This document shows positions 37,480 through 48,335 of a stretch of 64,000 nucleotides of DNA, piece after piece. The notes beneath the pieces were generated by a model that was not told the origin of the DNA, did no database searches, and saw nothing but the letters and a program-made list of their open reading frames with translations. Location: the NCBI GenBank assembly GCA_016801885.1, contig JAFBJY010000433.1, positions 496,001-560,000 of the forward strand. Direction: 5' to 3'. This DNA comes from Toxotes chatareus (lineage: Eukaryota > Chordata > Actinopteri > Toxotidae). Positions within the stretch are counted from its first letter, which is position 1. Every line of letters starts with the position of its first letter. The position numbers and the translations under genes were made by a program.

Positions 37480-37720
37480 TCCTTTAGGGACTCCTTGTAA
37501 GACAGAGAAGATTGTGGGTGATGGGAACTGTTTTTTTCAGGGCTGTTAGTAAGGCCATTAGCATTGCCCAAAGGGGGGCAAAATGGAGTACATGGACCAG
37601 TGACCTGGTGACCAATCTGCTGCCTCGTTCTAACATGGAAGGGTCTTTGTTGCGTGTTAAATTAAAGCGCTGACATACAAAGGCCACTATGAGTATCAGT
37701 TTGTTGATACTATGCATGTT
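37480..37720 (+). pseudogene. helentron OTU-type cysteine protease fragment
   Basis: Frame with KIVGDGNCFF (37508-37537), the DGNCFF signature around the catalytic Cys of OTU proteases. The expected R-A-V-S continuation lies one frame away (GGGCTGTTAGTAAGGCC), and ISIAQRG-like and VTNLLPRSNMEGSLLRVK blocks follow. It lies between the SGNH and Rep/helicase regions, as in helentron polyproteins. Inactive as written. Confidence 0.65.
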
Positions 37721-37729
37721 AGGTAAGCG

Positions 37730-39260
37730 TTGCAGTATTTGAAGGTGAATAACATTCATTATAAAGATGTTGAATTTAATGATGCATGGGTTAATGCATT
37801 TTGTAGGGAGGAAGATAGTGAGGTTCCAGTGGTGGCACACTGTGATAATGTTGCTGAGGATGGTCAGGATGAGCTTCTCCATGATAGACAGCAGCACTGT
37901 ATGTTCCAGGATACTTGTCTTATGCCTGTGGACATTGGTCAGGAAGTTTTAGATCAGTATTTTGATGATGTGTTGAATGTAGCACCAGGAGAGGGAAATA
38001 GTTCTGTTAGGCTGGCAGAATTTTTTTGACGAGTATTTTAAAGCAAGAGGGTAGAACAGGGACAGTGGATGATTTAGAGTGTGTTGTTTATATCATTTCT
38101 TACATCTCTAAGGCAGAGAGAGATGGGTTTGTTGTTAGGAAAGTTGTGGTTGTGCCCAGAAAGAGGCACAAAAAGACGCCAAAGTAAGAAGCTTTAAAAA
38201 GCCTTGGCAGTGTGTATTTACACAACAGGGATGTCAGTGCTCAGGAGGCAGTTTATAGGTTGAGTAACATGCACCTGAAGGAGTGCTCTAGGAAGGTTGT
38301 GTTTGTGCCCACAGGGGACAATAAGTAGTTAAGATGAGTTTGCCTTTGAGTGTGTTGAGGCAGAAGGTGCTGTTAGTACAGATGAGATGTGGATGACAGG
38401 TTTTGTTGATAGATCTAAGAACAGGCCAAGTGACAGCACTTTTGATGATATGTGTCTGGCGTCTTTTGCCTCTGAATATTGTGTCCTGTCTAAGAGTGAG
38501 AAATATGTGTCATGAATAGTTATGTTTGCTTTTCACTCACAAAGACTCCTGAAAAGTTTTACCAGAGTATTCTGCAGTTGTTTCTGCCACACACAGTTGA
38601 TATACGGTTAAGCCATTTCAACTGTGAATCTCAGGAGGTCTATGAGTCACACCAGGTCAGGTTTAGGGATGGATCACTACATTCTGTTAAGTCTGTCGTT
38701 GATCTGAATAGGAGCATGTTTGAGAGGGAGACAGAGGATTTAGAAAACATTCAGAGTCGCATAGATTCTGATGATGATGTAGAAGATTTGTGGTGTGAGC
38801 TCTGTCCACAGCAGGAATTAGAGCATTTAGAGAGCATAGATGAGTTAAAGGAAAGAACACAGTCTGTGTTTAGCTCTTGTTCGGTCTCTTAATGAGGCAC
38901 AGTTGTTTGTTTTCTACCAAATTAAACAGTGGTGTTTAGAGAAGGTTAATGGTAAAAATCCTGCACCGCTGCATGTTTTTATTACTGGCGGTGCAGGTAC
39001 TGGTAAAAGTCATTTGATAAGGATGATTCAGTATGAGTCAATGTGTGTGTTGACTGCTCGTACAGGGATTCCTGCTTTTAATTTGAAAGCAACAACCATT
39101 CACACCACCTTTAGTATAGGGAGGAATGTTAAGCTGCCGTATGCTCCTTTGGGCGAAGAGAAGTTCAATTCTCTTCTCAGCGAATTAAACAAAGTGGTGA
39201 CTTATCACCCTTTGGAAATGTTAGTGTGGTTGCTGATTTTTCTAACTGCCTCCTGTTAAA
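37730..39260 (+). pseudogene. helentron Rep remnant and Pif1-type helicase
   Basis: Blocks in order: DVEFNDAWVNAFCREED (37768 on); GEGNSSVRLAEFF ending near 38026; VYIISYISKAER (38086-38121), whose two tyrosines four residues apart match the Rep Y-Y motif; [20 protein letters not shown] (38230-38290); FYQSILQLFLPHTVDI (38556 on); ITGGAGTGKSHLIR (Walker A, ~38980-39020). The HUH metal-binding part expected before the tyrosines is absent, as is the helicase region from Walker B to the GDFYQLPP motif; only PFGNVSVVA remains at 39210. So replication functions are lost. Confidence 0.75.
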
Positions 39261-39792
39261 GGGAAGCCACTGTATGTAGATGATTTTAGAAATACATTAT
39301 GGACAAATGTATTTAAGGTGGTAGAATTAAAGGAAATAATGCAGCAAAAAGATAGTGTTTTTGCACAGCTGTTAAATCGGGTTATAACGTGTTCAAAGGG
39401 AACAGTGATGCTGGACAGTGACGTGCAGTTAAAGTAAATGAGCATAATAATCAACAGTTGTTGAAGTCCTGTCCAGAATATGTTGTTGTAGAGGCGAGAG
39501 ACTATGTTAATGACAAACTGAAGCTATTAGAAGGGCATCATGCCAAAGCTTCCAATACTTATTTGTCATAGGAATTATTTTTAGGCAAGGGTGCACGTGT
39601 CATGTTGTGTAAGAATGTAGATGTTTTAAATGGTCTTGTTAATGGTGTTTGTGGTACAGTGACTCACATTGTTTTCTTAGAAAACAAGAGGTTTCCTCAC
39701 AAGGACTTTGTGAAGTTTGATGATGTTAATTTATTTTTTTTTTAATTTAGGAAAGATTTTTGCAGCAAGACAAGTACATGTGGCTTTAAGCC

Positions 39793-40240
39793 ATGTTAGG
39801 AGTCTGTCAGAGTTCATTATTGAGAACTTTGAACAGAAGAAGATTTATTGTAAAGAGCATTTTGGCTGTCATTAATAACATGTGCCAGTTTCTTACAGAG
39901 GATGTTCCAAGGAGCACATCAAGTCCACATATTTTTAGAGTGTTTTGTATGAATGTGCAAAGTTTAACTCAGCATGTTGCAGATGTGGTGATGTGTACAC
40001 AGCATTTGCAGCCTAACTGTATTACTGTAACAGAAACATGGCTTACTGCAGAATCCTTGCTAGATATGATCCAGATTGCTGGTTACAGTTTCAACTACTG
40101 TAGGTCACAGGTCAATTTAGTGTGCACAGTGTGTAGAATCTTTATGTACAACATAGTGTTAGTGATTGTTTATCGTCCACCATCATGTCCTCTGCCATTG
40201 TTTAAAGAGAATTTAAGGAAGTTGTTCCACCAGGGAGAGG
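39793..40240 (+). pseudogene. helentron AP-type endonuclease fragment
   Basis: The frame contains VFCMNVQSLTQHVADVV, then NCITVTETWLTAESLLD and further on VLVIVYRPPSCPLP, the N-terminal and middle blocks of the exonuclease/endonuclease/phosphatase fold also found in LINEs. The C-terminal half with the catalytic Asp/His is missing; the frame runs into a CT repeat coding for Ser/Leu. This domain is the mark that separates helentrons from classical Helitrons. Confidence 0.7.
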
Positions 40241-40242
40241 CT

Positions 40243-40287
<45 letters not shown>
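40243..40287. repeat. (CT)n microsatellite
   Basis: Pure CT run closing the helentron; the equivalent run in A is 25150-25199. Confidence 0.95.
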
Positions 40288-40289
<2 letters not shown>

Positions 40290-40689
40290 GTAGATTTTGG
40301 TTGGTAAGGTTTGGTTATTTTATTTTCGGTTAGTGTATTTTTACATCCAACATTTTCACACATGCAGACATTCCCTACACCACTGACATACATATTCCTA
40401 TATTAAGTTTTCAATTGATTATCCACCATTCTGTTTGTGTGATCTCTCTTCTTTTTGCTGTGAACTCTGAGCCGGTTCATGACATTGATGAAGTGTCAGT
40501 CAAACCTGAGCTGATACATGAGTTTGACTCTGAGGAAACTTGATTTCACTTCAGCCCTGGTGGAACAACACTCTGCATTTTTAGCATATGAGGTAACTAA
40601 TTGGCTGTGAGTGTGAGACTCAGAGTGAGCAGTGTTGCAATATCTATGTATCTATCTATGTCTATCTATCTGCAGGTGTGTATGTGTGT

Positions 40690-41000
40690 GTGTGTTTGTC
40701 CTTTGATGTCTTTGATGTATCAACATCCTACAGCCTGATGTCACAGGCTGCAGTAAGTGGACACACAGCCAGAGACAAGTTCAGAAGTCAAACAGGAGCA
40801 GAAACAGTTGGACTGGACAGGACTTGCTCATGATTTAGGAAGAAAGAAGCACTCAGATATTTCTGCACAATTATTGACAAGGAAGGGAGGAGCTACTGCT
40901 GTTACAAGGACAAGAGGAAACTACAGGAAAGTCCAGATCAGCTCCAAGGTTTTCAGTAAGTCAGTACATGTTAGTAGTTCATGTCAGTGTTTAGTTTAGT
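40690..41000 (+). repeat. S module, copy 7
   Basis: Leader TTTGTCCTTTGATGTCTTTG, then a full S module identical over most of its length to copies 1 and 5. It ends TTTTCAGTAAGTCAGTACATG. Confidence 0.8.
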
Positions 41001-43262
41001 TCATTTTGTGGGATGTTTTGTTCAGATGATATGTTTGTTAACTTGATGTGATATTTAAGCACACAAGATCAAGATGTTCAGACACACACACACACACACA
41101 TCTCTCTCTCTACTTTTTTTACTACTCTGGGTTTCAGTTACATGGAAAGTGGAGTCCAGAATATGAGGCTGATGCTCTGATTTAACAGGAATCTACTATG
41201 GCTGCTAAATGAATTTGCCATGGTCACTTGTTTCAATGAAATGTTCGACTGATAACTGAGGAAATATATGACACACATTGGTAAGAAATATTTTCAGCAG
41301 TCAGTGTGTGTCTGTTAAAGTATTTGTATCTAACACATGACTGTGAAAGAGAGAGAGAGAGACCGCAGGTGAGGCAGAGGTGGAGGGTGAGACATAATGA
41401 GAAATTACAAAGGTTCATTTGAAAATGTGTTTAAAAAAACCGGTCTACTTTCTGAAGTCACTGTATGTGAACAAACCATATTTGAGAACGATGAGCTGAG
41501 GTTATTCCACATGTAAAGACTTTAATGTCATGAACTTTCTTGTCTCACAGAAAAATTTTAATGAGACAAACTAAATGCTTAATTTGGTTCTGAGCTGCTT
41601 TTACTCTTTTGGATTAATGTTCATTAGAGGGCAAATGAAGTGTGGCAGGGAGATTAGAAGAAGCCCCTCCTCCAGGCATCACCACCTCCTAATAATCTGA
41701 CCAAATGCTAAAGTATCTCATTAGTAAAGTGTTTACACTGATAATTAGAGCTGACACAATTAATCCGTCCATGGATTAGTCCAGGGGAGAGCCAACAGAG
41801 GTTTTGGTTCTAGCTGAACTCAGGCACAGGGAAAGATCTCAGGAGAGCTCGTCAGACTGCACACTGCTGGCTCATAGTTGGACACAATTAATCAGTTATT
41901 TCAATTTACAGGTTATTTCTCAAGAGAACATGTTTTCACAAAATACAAAAACATTTGCTGCTTCCAACTTGACATGAACTGCGTTGGATTGTCCAGGTGT
42001 ACCTAATAAAGTGAGCACTGAGTGTAGTTCTCATGAATGTGCAGTGAAGTGTATGAAATCCACTGTTCCAGCAGTGAGCAGCAGCTGGCAGCTGTTTAGT
42101 ATGAACAGGTCCAACGTAGGTCAAACGTGCTGAGTAGACCTGCGTCAGACATGTGTCTGATGTGTTTGAAGGAGTTTTTTGAGTCTCCACAGACAAGTGA
42201 AACACATTTCTGTGAAGACGTGTTAGTGTGCTACACCTTAATCTTTGTTTCCATGACAAAATCATCAACAACCAACTAAATCCAAAACAACCATTCATAA
42301 CACAAACCATAGAAAATGTTCCAGCTTCCTCACACATGTACAATGATGACCTTGATGAATAGTTTATTTCTCAGAAGCAATATTCAGCACTACAGTTTGT
42401 TATGAAGCTTGTTCCATTAGGTAGAATCGGGTTCAAAAACTGGACTGATATTATCCAAACACTTCATGAACCTACAGATGACTCTGTCCCATCAGGAGTA
42501 TGAGAGGTATTCACCCATCTGATCATATGATACTGCAGTGTGTCTGTGCTGGGACCTGCTGAAGATTCCTGTTCAGAGGTCTGACTTGCAGCCACCAGCA
42601 GCATTTTGGGACACATTGGGACAGAACTCCTTGATCTGTCCTCTCCACTGGACAGGCACGGGCAATGATCACGAGATGATACAACATCATTTTACCAGTT
42701 AGCAATAGTTACACAACCACCCTCTGACCCACAACGTACATGTCAGGGGTCAGTGGATATAGTTAATCCACTATGAGCACAGCTGCACCCACACACACCT
42801 GAGGAACAATGAGCCACAGTGAGGACCAAAGGGAAGTGGCTGCCACATGTATTCACTGTATATGAGCAGGGGCTGATTCATAGCACTGTCTCCTCTTAGC
42901 TGCAGAAATCAGACTGGTCCTCCATGGAAAACCACCTCTCTCTGCTCCACAATGCTCACAACATCTTTGTTACCAGTGATGGCTGATCGAGGCTTTGTTG
43001 AAGCTTCGACACCTGACTCAAAAAAATGGTTCATTACCCGAGGCTTCAATGACACAGTACTCGACTAGGACATCTAGTGGTCAATAAAATGAAGTGCAAT
43101 CAAGATGTGTCATTTATTGGTTCATTGGTTGTTTGGGATTTAATTCGCCATGCACGTTCTTGTTCGACTACACTACGTGTTTGTATGGTTTCAAGCTGAC
43201 ACAATAAAATACAAATATTAAATATATATATTAAATACATAGGCTATATTATTTGACACGTC
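41001..43262. other. segment B, unassigned part 3
   Basis: A CA run at 41083-41100 and GA run at 41348-41362. GGTGTACCTAATAAAGTGAG at 41996 resembles the end of fish DNA transposons. No gene. The right end of homology to A is GGCTATATTATTTGACACGT at 43243-43262. Confidence 0.45.
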
Positions 43263-44117
43263 TGAATGTTGTAGGAAACAGCAATATACTTGGCTTGATA
43301 TTTTGTGTTATGAATCGTAAGCTATCCTAAAACAAGTCTAAATAGTCCATAGCTTAAAAGATGTTGAATACTGGATGTTCAGTCCCCAGATGGCAAATCC
43401 ATCTCATTACAAATGTCTAATTCATGAGCAAAATAACACGCAGCTCTGACGGGAATCGAACCCACGCTACATTGTCGCAAGACAACTAAACCAACGACAG
43501 GGTTTCAATACCGAATGAAGCAGTGAAGTGGTTCATACGTCATAAATCACGTGATTTTTCCTAAACAAAACACACACGTCTGACTCCAAGTCTGACTGTC
43601 ATGGAGCTAGATAAATAGCACTTTTCTGTTTGACTGCACCAGATGATAAGGTGGTTTCAATTGGATTATTCATAATAATAATAATAATAGAAGACCATGA
43701 TTGTTATTTGGCATGGCTGATTGTAACCCCACATAATCTTCATTTATATATTGTGTTGTAAAACATTGAAATGAGATGTGCTCAACAAATACAAAATGTA
43801 ATTTTCACATGGTACTGGTGCAAATACAGATTATATCATGGTATGTTATGGGCATCGTTGGTAGAGAGGTTTATGTGTACGTGGGTAAAGAGGGTGGGCT
43901 TGAAACTGGGCAGTTTGCTCAAAGAACAGGGCAGTGGGTGTGCTTGTGTAACTGTTTATGAGTTTTTATGAAGAAATAATAGTTTTTCTACAGTTTTTGG
44001 GCTCAAACGGTTTCTTCTTTTACAAACTATTTCCCCAGCCTTGGAAAAAACCCATAGGACTATATATCTATAAACCTATCTATATAACTCTCTATCTATA
44101 TCTATCTATCTATCTAA
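43263..44117. other. unique spacer with tRNA-like remnant
   Basis: No gene recognised. It includes an ATA/AAT trinucleotide run near 43672-43689 and CTAT repeats at 44085-44115. Confidence 0.4.
43437..43505 (-). repeat. tRNA-derived sequence (SINE head or tRNA pseudogene)
   Basis: On the minus strand there is a B-box GGGTTCGATTCCCG and upstream a GTTGGTTTAGTTG A-box-like stretch at the right spacing. The T-arm stem pairs with two wobbles. The anticodon arm is not canonical (TTGTC/GACAA stem with a 4-base loop), and the acceptor stem does not close, so it is not a functional tRNA as written. Confidence 0.4.
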
Positions 44118-44120
44118 TTT

Positions 44121-45240
44121 GATTCAATTCAATTCAATTCAATTCAATTTTATTTATATAGCGCCTTCCACAATCAAAATTGTCTCAAAGCGCTTTACAG
44201 AGACCCAGAGCCTGACCCCAGAGCAAGCACTTAAGGCGACAGTGGCAAGGAAAACTCCCTTTTAACAGGAAGAAACCTTGAGCAGAACCTGGCTCAGATG
44301 GGGGACCCTCCTGCCGATGGCCGGGCTGGGTGAAAGGAGGAAAAGGAGGAAGATAGGACAGCTAGGAATGGAGGAGAGGGGAGAAAGACATGCAGCATAA
44401 TACAGACAATGTGGGTCAGTATTTACATTACAGTTAGTGAACAGTTATTGGATAATGTGTGCTCAGCAGATTAGAATTATGAAACAGAGCATGGAGGCAA
44501 AAAGCTGTCATGACTGGTAATTATTTACATTACAGTTTGCAAAGAATATTAATCAAATATTTATCTGTAGCAGAACGGAACATTAAACATGTTAGAAATA
44601 GATCATTGTAAACAATAAACAGCAGCAGGTGGGTGGAGCCAGGACCATAGGACAAGCAGCTCCGGAGCCAGAGGTACCTGCAGAAAGGTACAGAGAAAGA
44701 GAGACCAGAGAGAAACAAGCACAGGACTACGGGACAGAGAGGACACAGAGTTAATGACATGTAATAAAGGCTAATAAATTTGAGAGTGGGTCTGAGGAGA
44801 GAAAGAGAAAGAAGAAGAAGTGCGCAGTAAATCATGGGATGTCCCCAGCAGCCTAGGCCTATAGCAGCATAACTAGGGGATGATTCAGTTGCCTGAGCCA
44901 GCCCTACTAAGGGCTATATCCTTAACTGTAACAGTGTCTATAGAGATAATTGTGACTAACTGTATGTTTAATAAATAACTAGGACTGTAACTACAACTAA
45001 TTATAAGCTTTATCAAACAAGAAGGTTTTAAGCTTCGTTTTAAAATTAGAGAGGGTGTCTGCTTCCCGAACCCAAACTGGCAGTTGGTTCCATAGGAGAG
45101 GGGCCTGATAGCTAAAGGCTCGGCCTCCCATTCTACTTTTAGAGATTTTGGGAACCATAAGCAAACCTGCATTCTGGGAACGAAGCAATCTGTTAGGATG
45201 ATATGGTACTATCAGCTCTTTGAGATAATTCTTTTATAAT
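44121..45240 (-). mobile_element. LINE 3' end, longest copy, with RT C-terminal tail
   Basis: The minus strand encodes MGGRAFSYQAPLLWNQLPVW followed by READTLSNFKTKLKTFLF (45188-44997), the C-terminal motif of CR1/L2/Rex-superfamily reverse transcriptases. An ~850-bp 3' UTR ends in (AATTG)n at 44121. This copy links the non-coding fragments at 1679, 28134 and 46434 to a LINE. 5' truncated, inactive. Confidence 0.75.
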
Positions 45241-46433
45241 TCATTTTATAAATCTATTGCTCTATTTACACTGATTCTCCAAAAATACGTTATCAACACT
45301 GCTACTACTAACACCTAAGAACTGCAACAAGCCAACCTACTCTGCAAAGAAAAATTCAAATGACCGCCACTATATAGATATGCTATCCCTGAACACACTC
45401 GATCCCGCTGTGATTCACATAACAAACCGAACCAATCAGGCGATTCCAAGCACTCAACTGCTTCGAACGTCACTCAAGTGCTTCAAACATCACTACTCAC
45501 GTGATCAAACCACACCTCGGCACAATGGTTCGATACAACTGCTTCATGAGCTACCGCGCATGTGTCGGAGCCTCGGGTGTCAGAGGACCATCACTATTTG
45601 TTACTCCAAAACATGGTGAGGATCACAGCAGTGTGTGTTCCACCAGAGGATCCAAACACTACATTATCTTACCACCAATCTTTTTTCATTTTTTTTCATA
45701 CAGTGTATTTGTAATTTAGCCAATAAAATTACAGCATTAGAGTTACGCTTAAATAATAAAAAAAAAAAACAGAGACAGGAAGAAAAAGTGACTTTATAAC
45801 CTCTTCACTGAACAGGAGTCTTCTGCCCTCCAGTGGTCACTGTCAGTAACTACAACTCTGCACACAGCACTGACTGATACTGATGTTCACACTGACATTA
45901 TTCCACATTTACTGACTTATTTTAGCTCTAATGTTCATCAGTCTGATAATGACTCTCTGTATGTGAACACACATATTATTACACTGATATAAATACTGAT
46001 GTCTGACTGATGGACAAATAATCAGAGAGGTTACTGCCCTCCAGTGGTCACACTGACAAGTGTCCAACAGGACTCACACTGATTATTAGGATCAATATGT
46101 ACCAATCAGTATTGATGACATCAGCAGGAAGATGAGGACTGGTCATAGTTTGAATAATGCTCCATGTATTATTCCATCCATGTTTTCACTACAAGCAGAT
46201 ACACTGTAAAAAATGTGACAACTAAAAGGATCACTGTAAAATGATAAATAGAAGATGCACTGTAAAAAATTCTAGCATTGATTATCAGGAAATACGCTGT
46301 AAAAGAATTTAATGGAGGCTGTGCACTGTGTAAAATGGCAACAAAGGTGACACAGGATATATCCAATAAAAAATGATGGTCATAGATGAGCTCTGGACTA
46401 ACTTACAACCAGGGGATGCACTGTAAAATATTA
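45241..46433. other. unassigned, with degenerate CACTGTAAAA array
   Basis: No gene. CTGCCCTCCAGTGGTCAC occurs twice (45826 and 46037). From 46203 to 46435, CACTGTAAAA-type motifs recur about six times at 25-95-base intervals. Confidence 0.4.
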
Positions 46434-46905
46434 CATCAATTCAATTCAATTTTATTCTAATAGCTCCTTCCACAATCAAAATTATCTCAAAGCGCTTTAC
46501 AGAGGGCCAGAGTCTGACCCCAGAGCAAGCACTTAAGACGACAGTGGCAAGAAAAAACTCCCTTTTAACAGGAAGAAACCTTGAGCAGAACCTGGCTCAG
46601 ATGAGGGACCCTCCTGCTGATGGCCGGGCTGGGTGAAAGGAGGAAAAGGAGGAAGACAGGACAGCTGGGAATGGAGGAGAGGAGGAGAAGGACATGCAGT
46701 ATATAAAACATGATACAAACAGGGTTGGCAGTGAGCAATGTTAGAGGGCCAGCATTCAGATTACAGAACAGTTAGTGGATACTGTGTGCTCAGCAGATTA
46801 CAGTTATGATAGGAAACAGAGCACAGAGGCAAAAAGCTGTCATGATTGGTAATTATTTACATTACAGTCTGCATAGAATATTAATCCAAAATGTATCTGT
46901 AGCAG
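46434..46905 (-). mobile_element. LINE 3' UTR fragment
   Basis: More diverged copy of the block at 1679 and 44121 (TTCAATTTTATTCTAATAGC start, AAAGCGCTTTACAGAGGG core). No coding part. Confidence 0.7.
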
Positions 46906-47142
46906 AGTGGAACCCTTGTCTTCATATTTACTGCTTATTAATTGTTTAGTTTGCTCAGCTGTTCGTTTATTTATAATTAAGTAGTGTGGCCCAATATAAA
47001 TAGTACAGGCATTGTAATGTTGTAGTTTCACCACAAGAGGGAGTGGGTGGTTTGGAGTCGCTCCTGGTCAGTGGACGTCGACACATCAATGAGTTGCTCC
47101 AATGACGCATAGACAGGAGCGCGTCATGACACGACGGTTGCT

Positions 47143-47171
47143 GAAAGTTTACTTTCACTTTTACTTTCACC
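47143..47171 (-). promoter_or_regulatory. interferon-response-type element (ISRE/IRF-E)
   Basis: Minus-strand reading gives GAAAGT, AAAAGT, GAAAGT and AAACTT as consecutive 6-base steps, the GAAANN periodicity bound by interferon regulatory factors. It lies just upstream of the putative 5' exon of the NLR gene (donor at 47208). Interferon control of the NLR is an inference; fish NLR genes of this class are often immune-induced. Confidence 0.55.
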
Positions 47172-47174
47172 GAA

Positions 47175-47207
47175 GTTTGTGGTGCAGATGATTTTCTCTG
47201 TCTGAAG
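47175..47207 (+). other. putative 5' non-coding exon of the NLR gene
   Basis: The sequence after the response element ends TTTTCTCTGTCTGAAG followed by a GTAAATG donor. The start is not defined and no TATA box was seen. It would splice to the exon at 49986. Confidence 0.35.
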
Positions 47208-48330
47208 GTAAATGTCAGCACTTCTAATGTTTTTCTCGTCAACACTTCCTGTAGTTACCTGGATTATCTGATGTACGGATTTGGATGTTGTAGTGTTTTT
47301 TTATACTGCGTTGTGGTGTTTAGTTGTATAGACTCTGAGTTGTCAATCTAAAGTCGAGGTGAGGCAGGAAGAGGTCCGTCATTATGCGCCATGTTGTGTG
47401 GATATCTGCAGTAGAAGCGGTGGAGTCAGAGTAGAAGCAGAGTGAGCTGATGGTCAGTAGCTGAACACGGAGCCTTCGTTAGTCTGTGGCTCCACTTACT
47501 GCTGACTGAAGGCAGCTTTTCCTTCCTGAATCAGCCTGTGGAGGAGGCGGACCTGAGCCGCTGCTCTCCCGCAGTCTGAGCCGCTAAATGCGGTCTGAGC
47601 TCGGCCGGACAGCGGCTGGAGAACAGCTCTGACTTTCTCTGTCATTAGATGAACTCTACGGGACTGAGCTCAGAGGGACTGACAGGGTTTTTCAGACTCT
47701 ATGTGATTTTCAGAGAGACAGTTAACACTCCATCCACAGAGTCAGAGGCCTCCTGGTCCTATCAGGACAAACTCTACCTGATGAATTAGATGATAAAGAC
47801 CCAAATCCATAAATACTCTCACAATAAAGCATCTCAGCAGCTCTGATAGGTGATTATATCTCTGTGGCTGGTCACAGTACAAACAGAAAAACTGTCTGTC
47901 AGGACATATTTGCTGTTTTTATTGATGTATATCTGTGTCTCTGCTGTTTGGTTTGGTTTTGGTTTGTTGTTGCTGCTTCATATAGTTCAGACTTTACTAT
48001 TAGAAAAGGCAGGAAAGTGCGAGGGAGCCCAACTAAACAGGCCCCTGGAATAATATTGAGGAGAAATTAATTGAGTCTCAGTTGTTTTGTGTGGAATAAT
48101 CACCTGCAGCTTGTTTCATCAAGTCATTTTCTACAGAAACACTGCAGACAAACAGATTGTCAGATAAAATCAGTGGATCTCAGTCCATCTGTGTGTCAGT
48201 GAATGGAAATGGTCGTCTCTGAATCGTGTGTGAAAGATATGAAAGAGGAAAGAAGAGCCAATCAGTGGAGGAGCAGCTGATATTTCTACAGGACAAATGA
48301 TGGAGAAAAGATCAGGAACATAAAGGTCTG
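47208..48330 (+). other. first intron of NLR gene, left part
   Basis: No coding signal or transposon end recognised; part is relatively GC-rich (47350-47700). Confidence 0.4.
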
Positions 48331-48335
48331 GACAG

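Larger units (their letters stand above)
36110..40300 (+). mobile_element. helentron (Helitron2-type), decayed
   Basis: One plus-strand coding chain in order: short basic leader, SGNH hydrolase, OTU cysteine protease, Rep tyrosine motif, Pif1-type helicase, AP-type endonuclease. Helicase plus AP endonuclease downstream marks the helentron branch of Helitrons. It is defective: the Rep HUH region is missing and the helicase has lost the part after Walker A. The exact ends were not found; the right end is at or near the CT microsatellite (40243-40287). Confidence 0.8.
28925..43262 (+). repeat. segment B: ~14-kb duplicate of segment A
   Basis: This is the cleaner of the two copies. Transposon frames are longer (helicase 118 residues, endonuclease 166 residues, BED finger complete), the solo LTR keeps perfect ends with target duplication, and the three S modules are essentially identical. 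It still contains frameshifts in the helentron, some of which may be true decay. Confidence 0.85.

Noticed and set aside
43437..43505. Functional tRNA gene
   Set aside because: The anticodon arm and acceptor stem do not fold canonically; better a tRNA-derived repeat.
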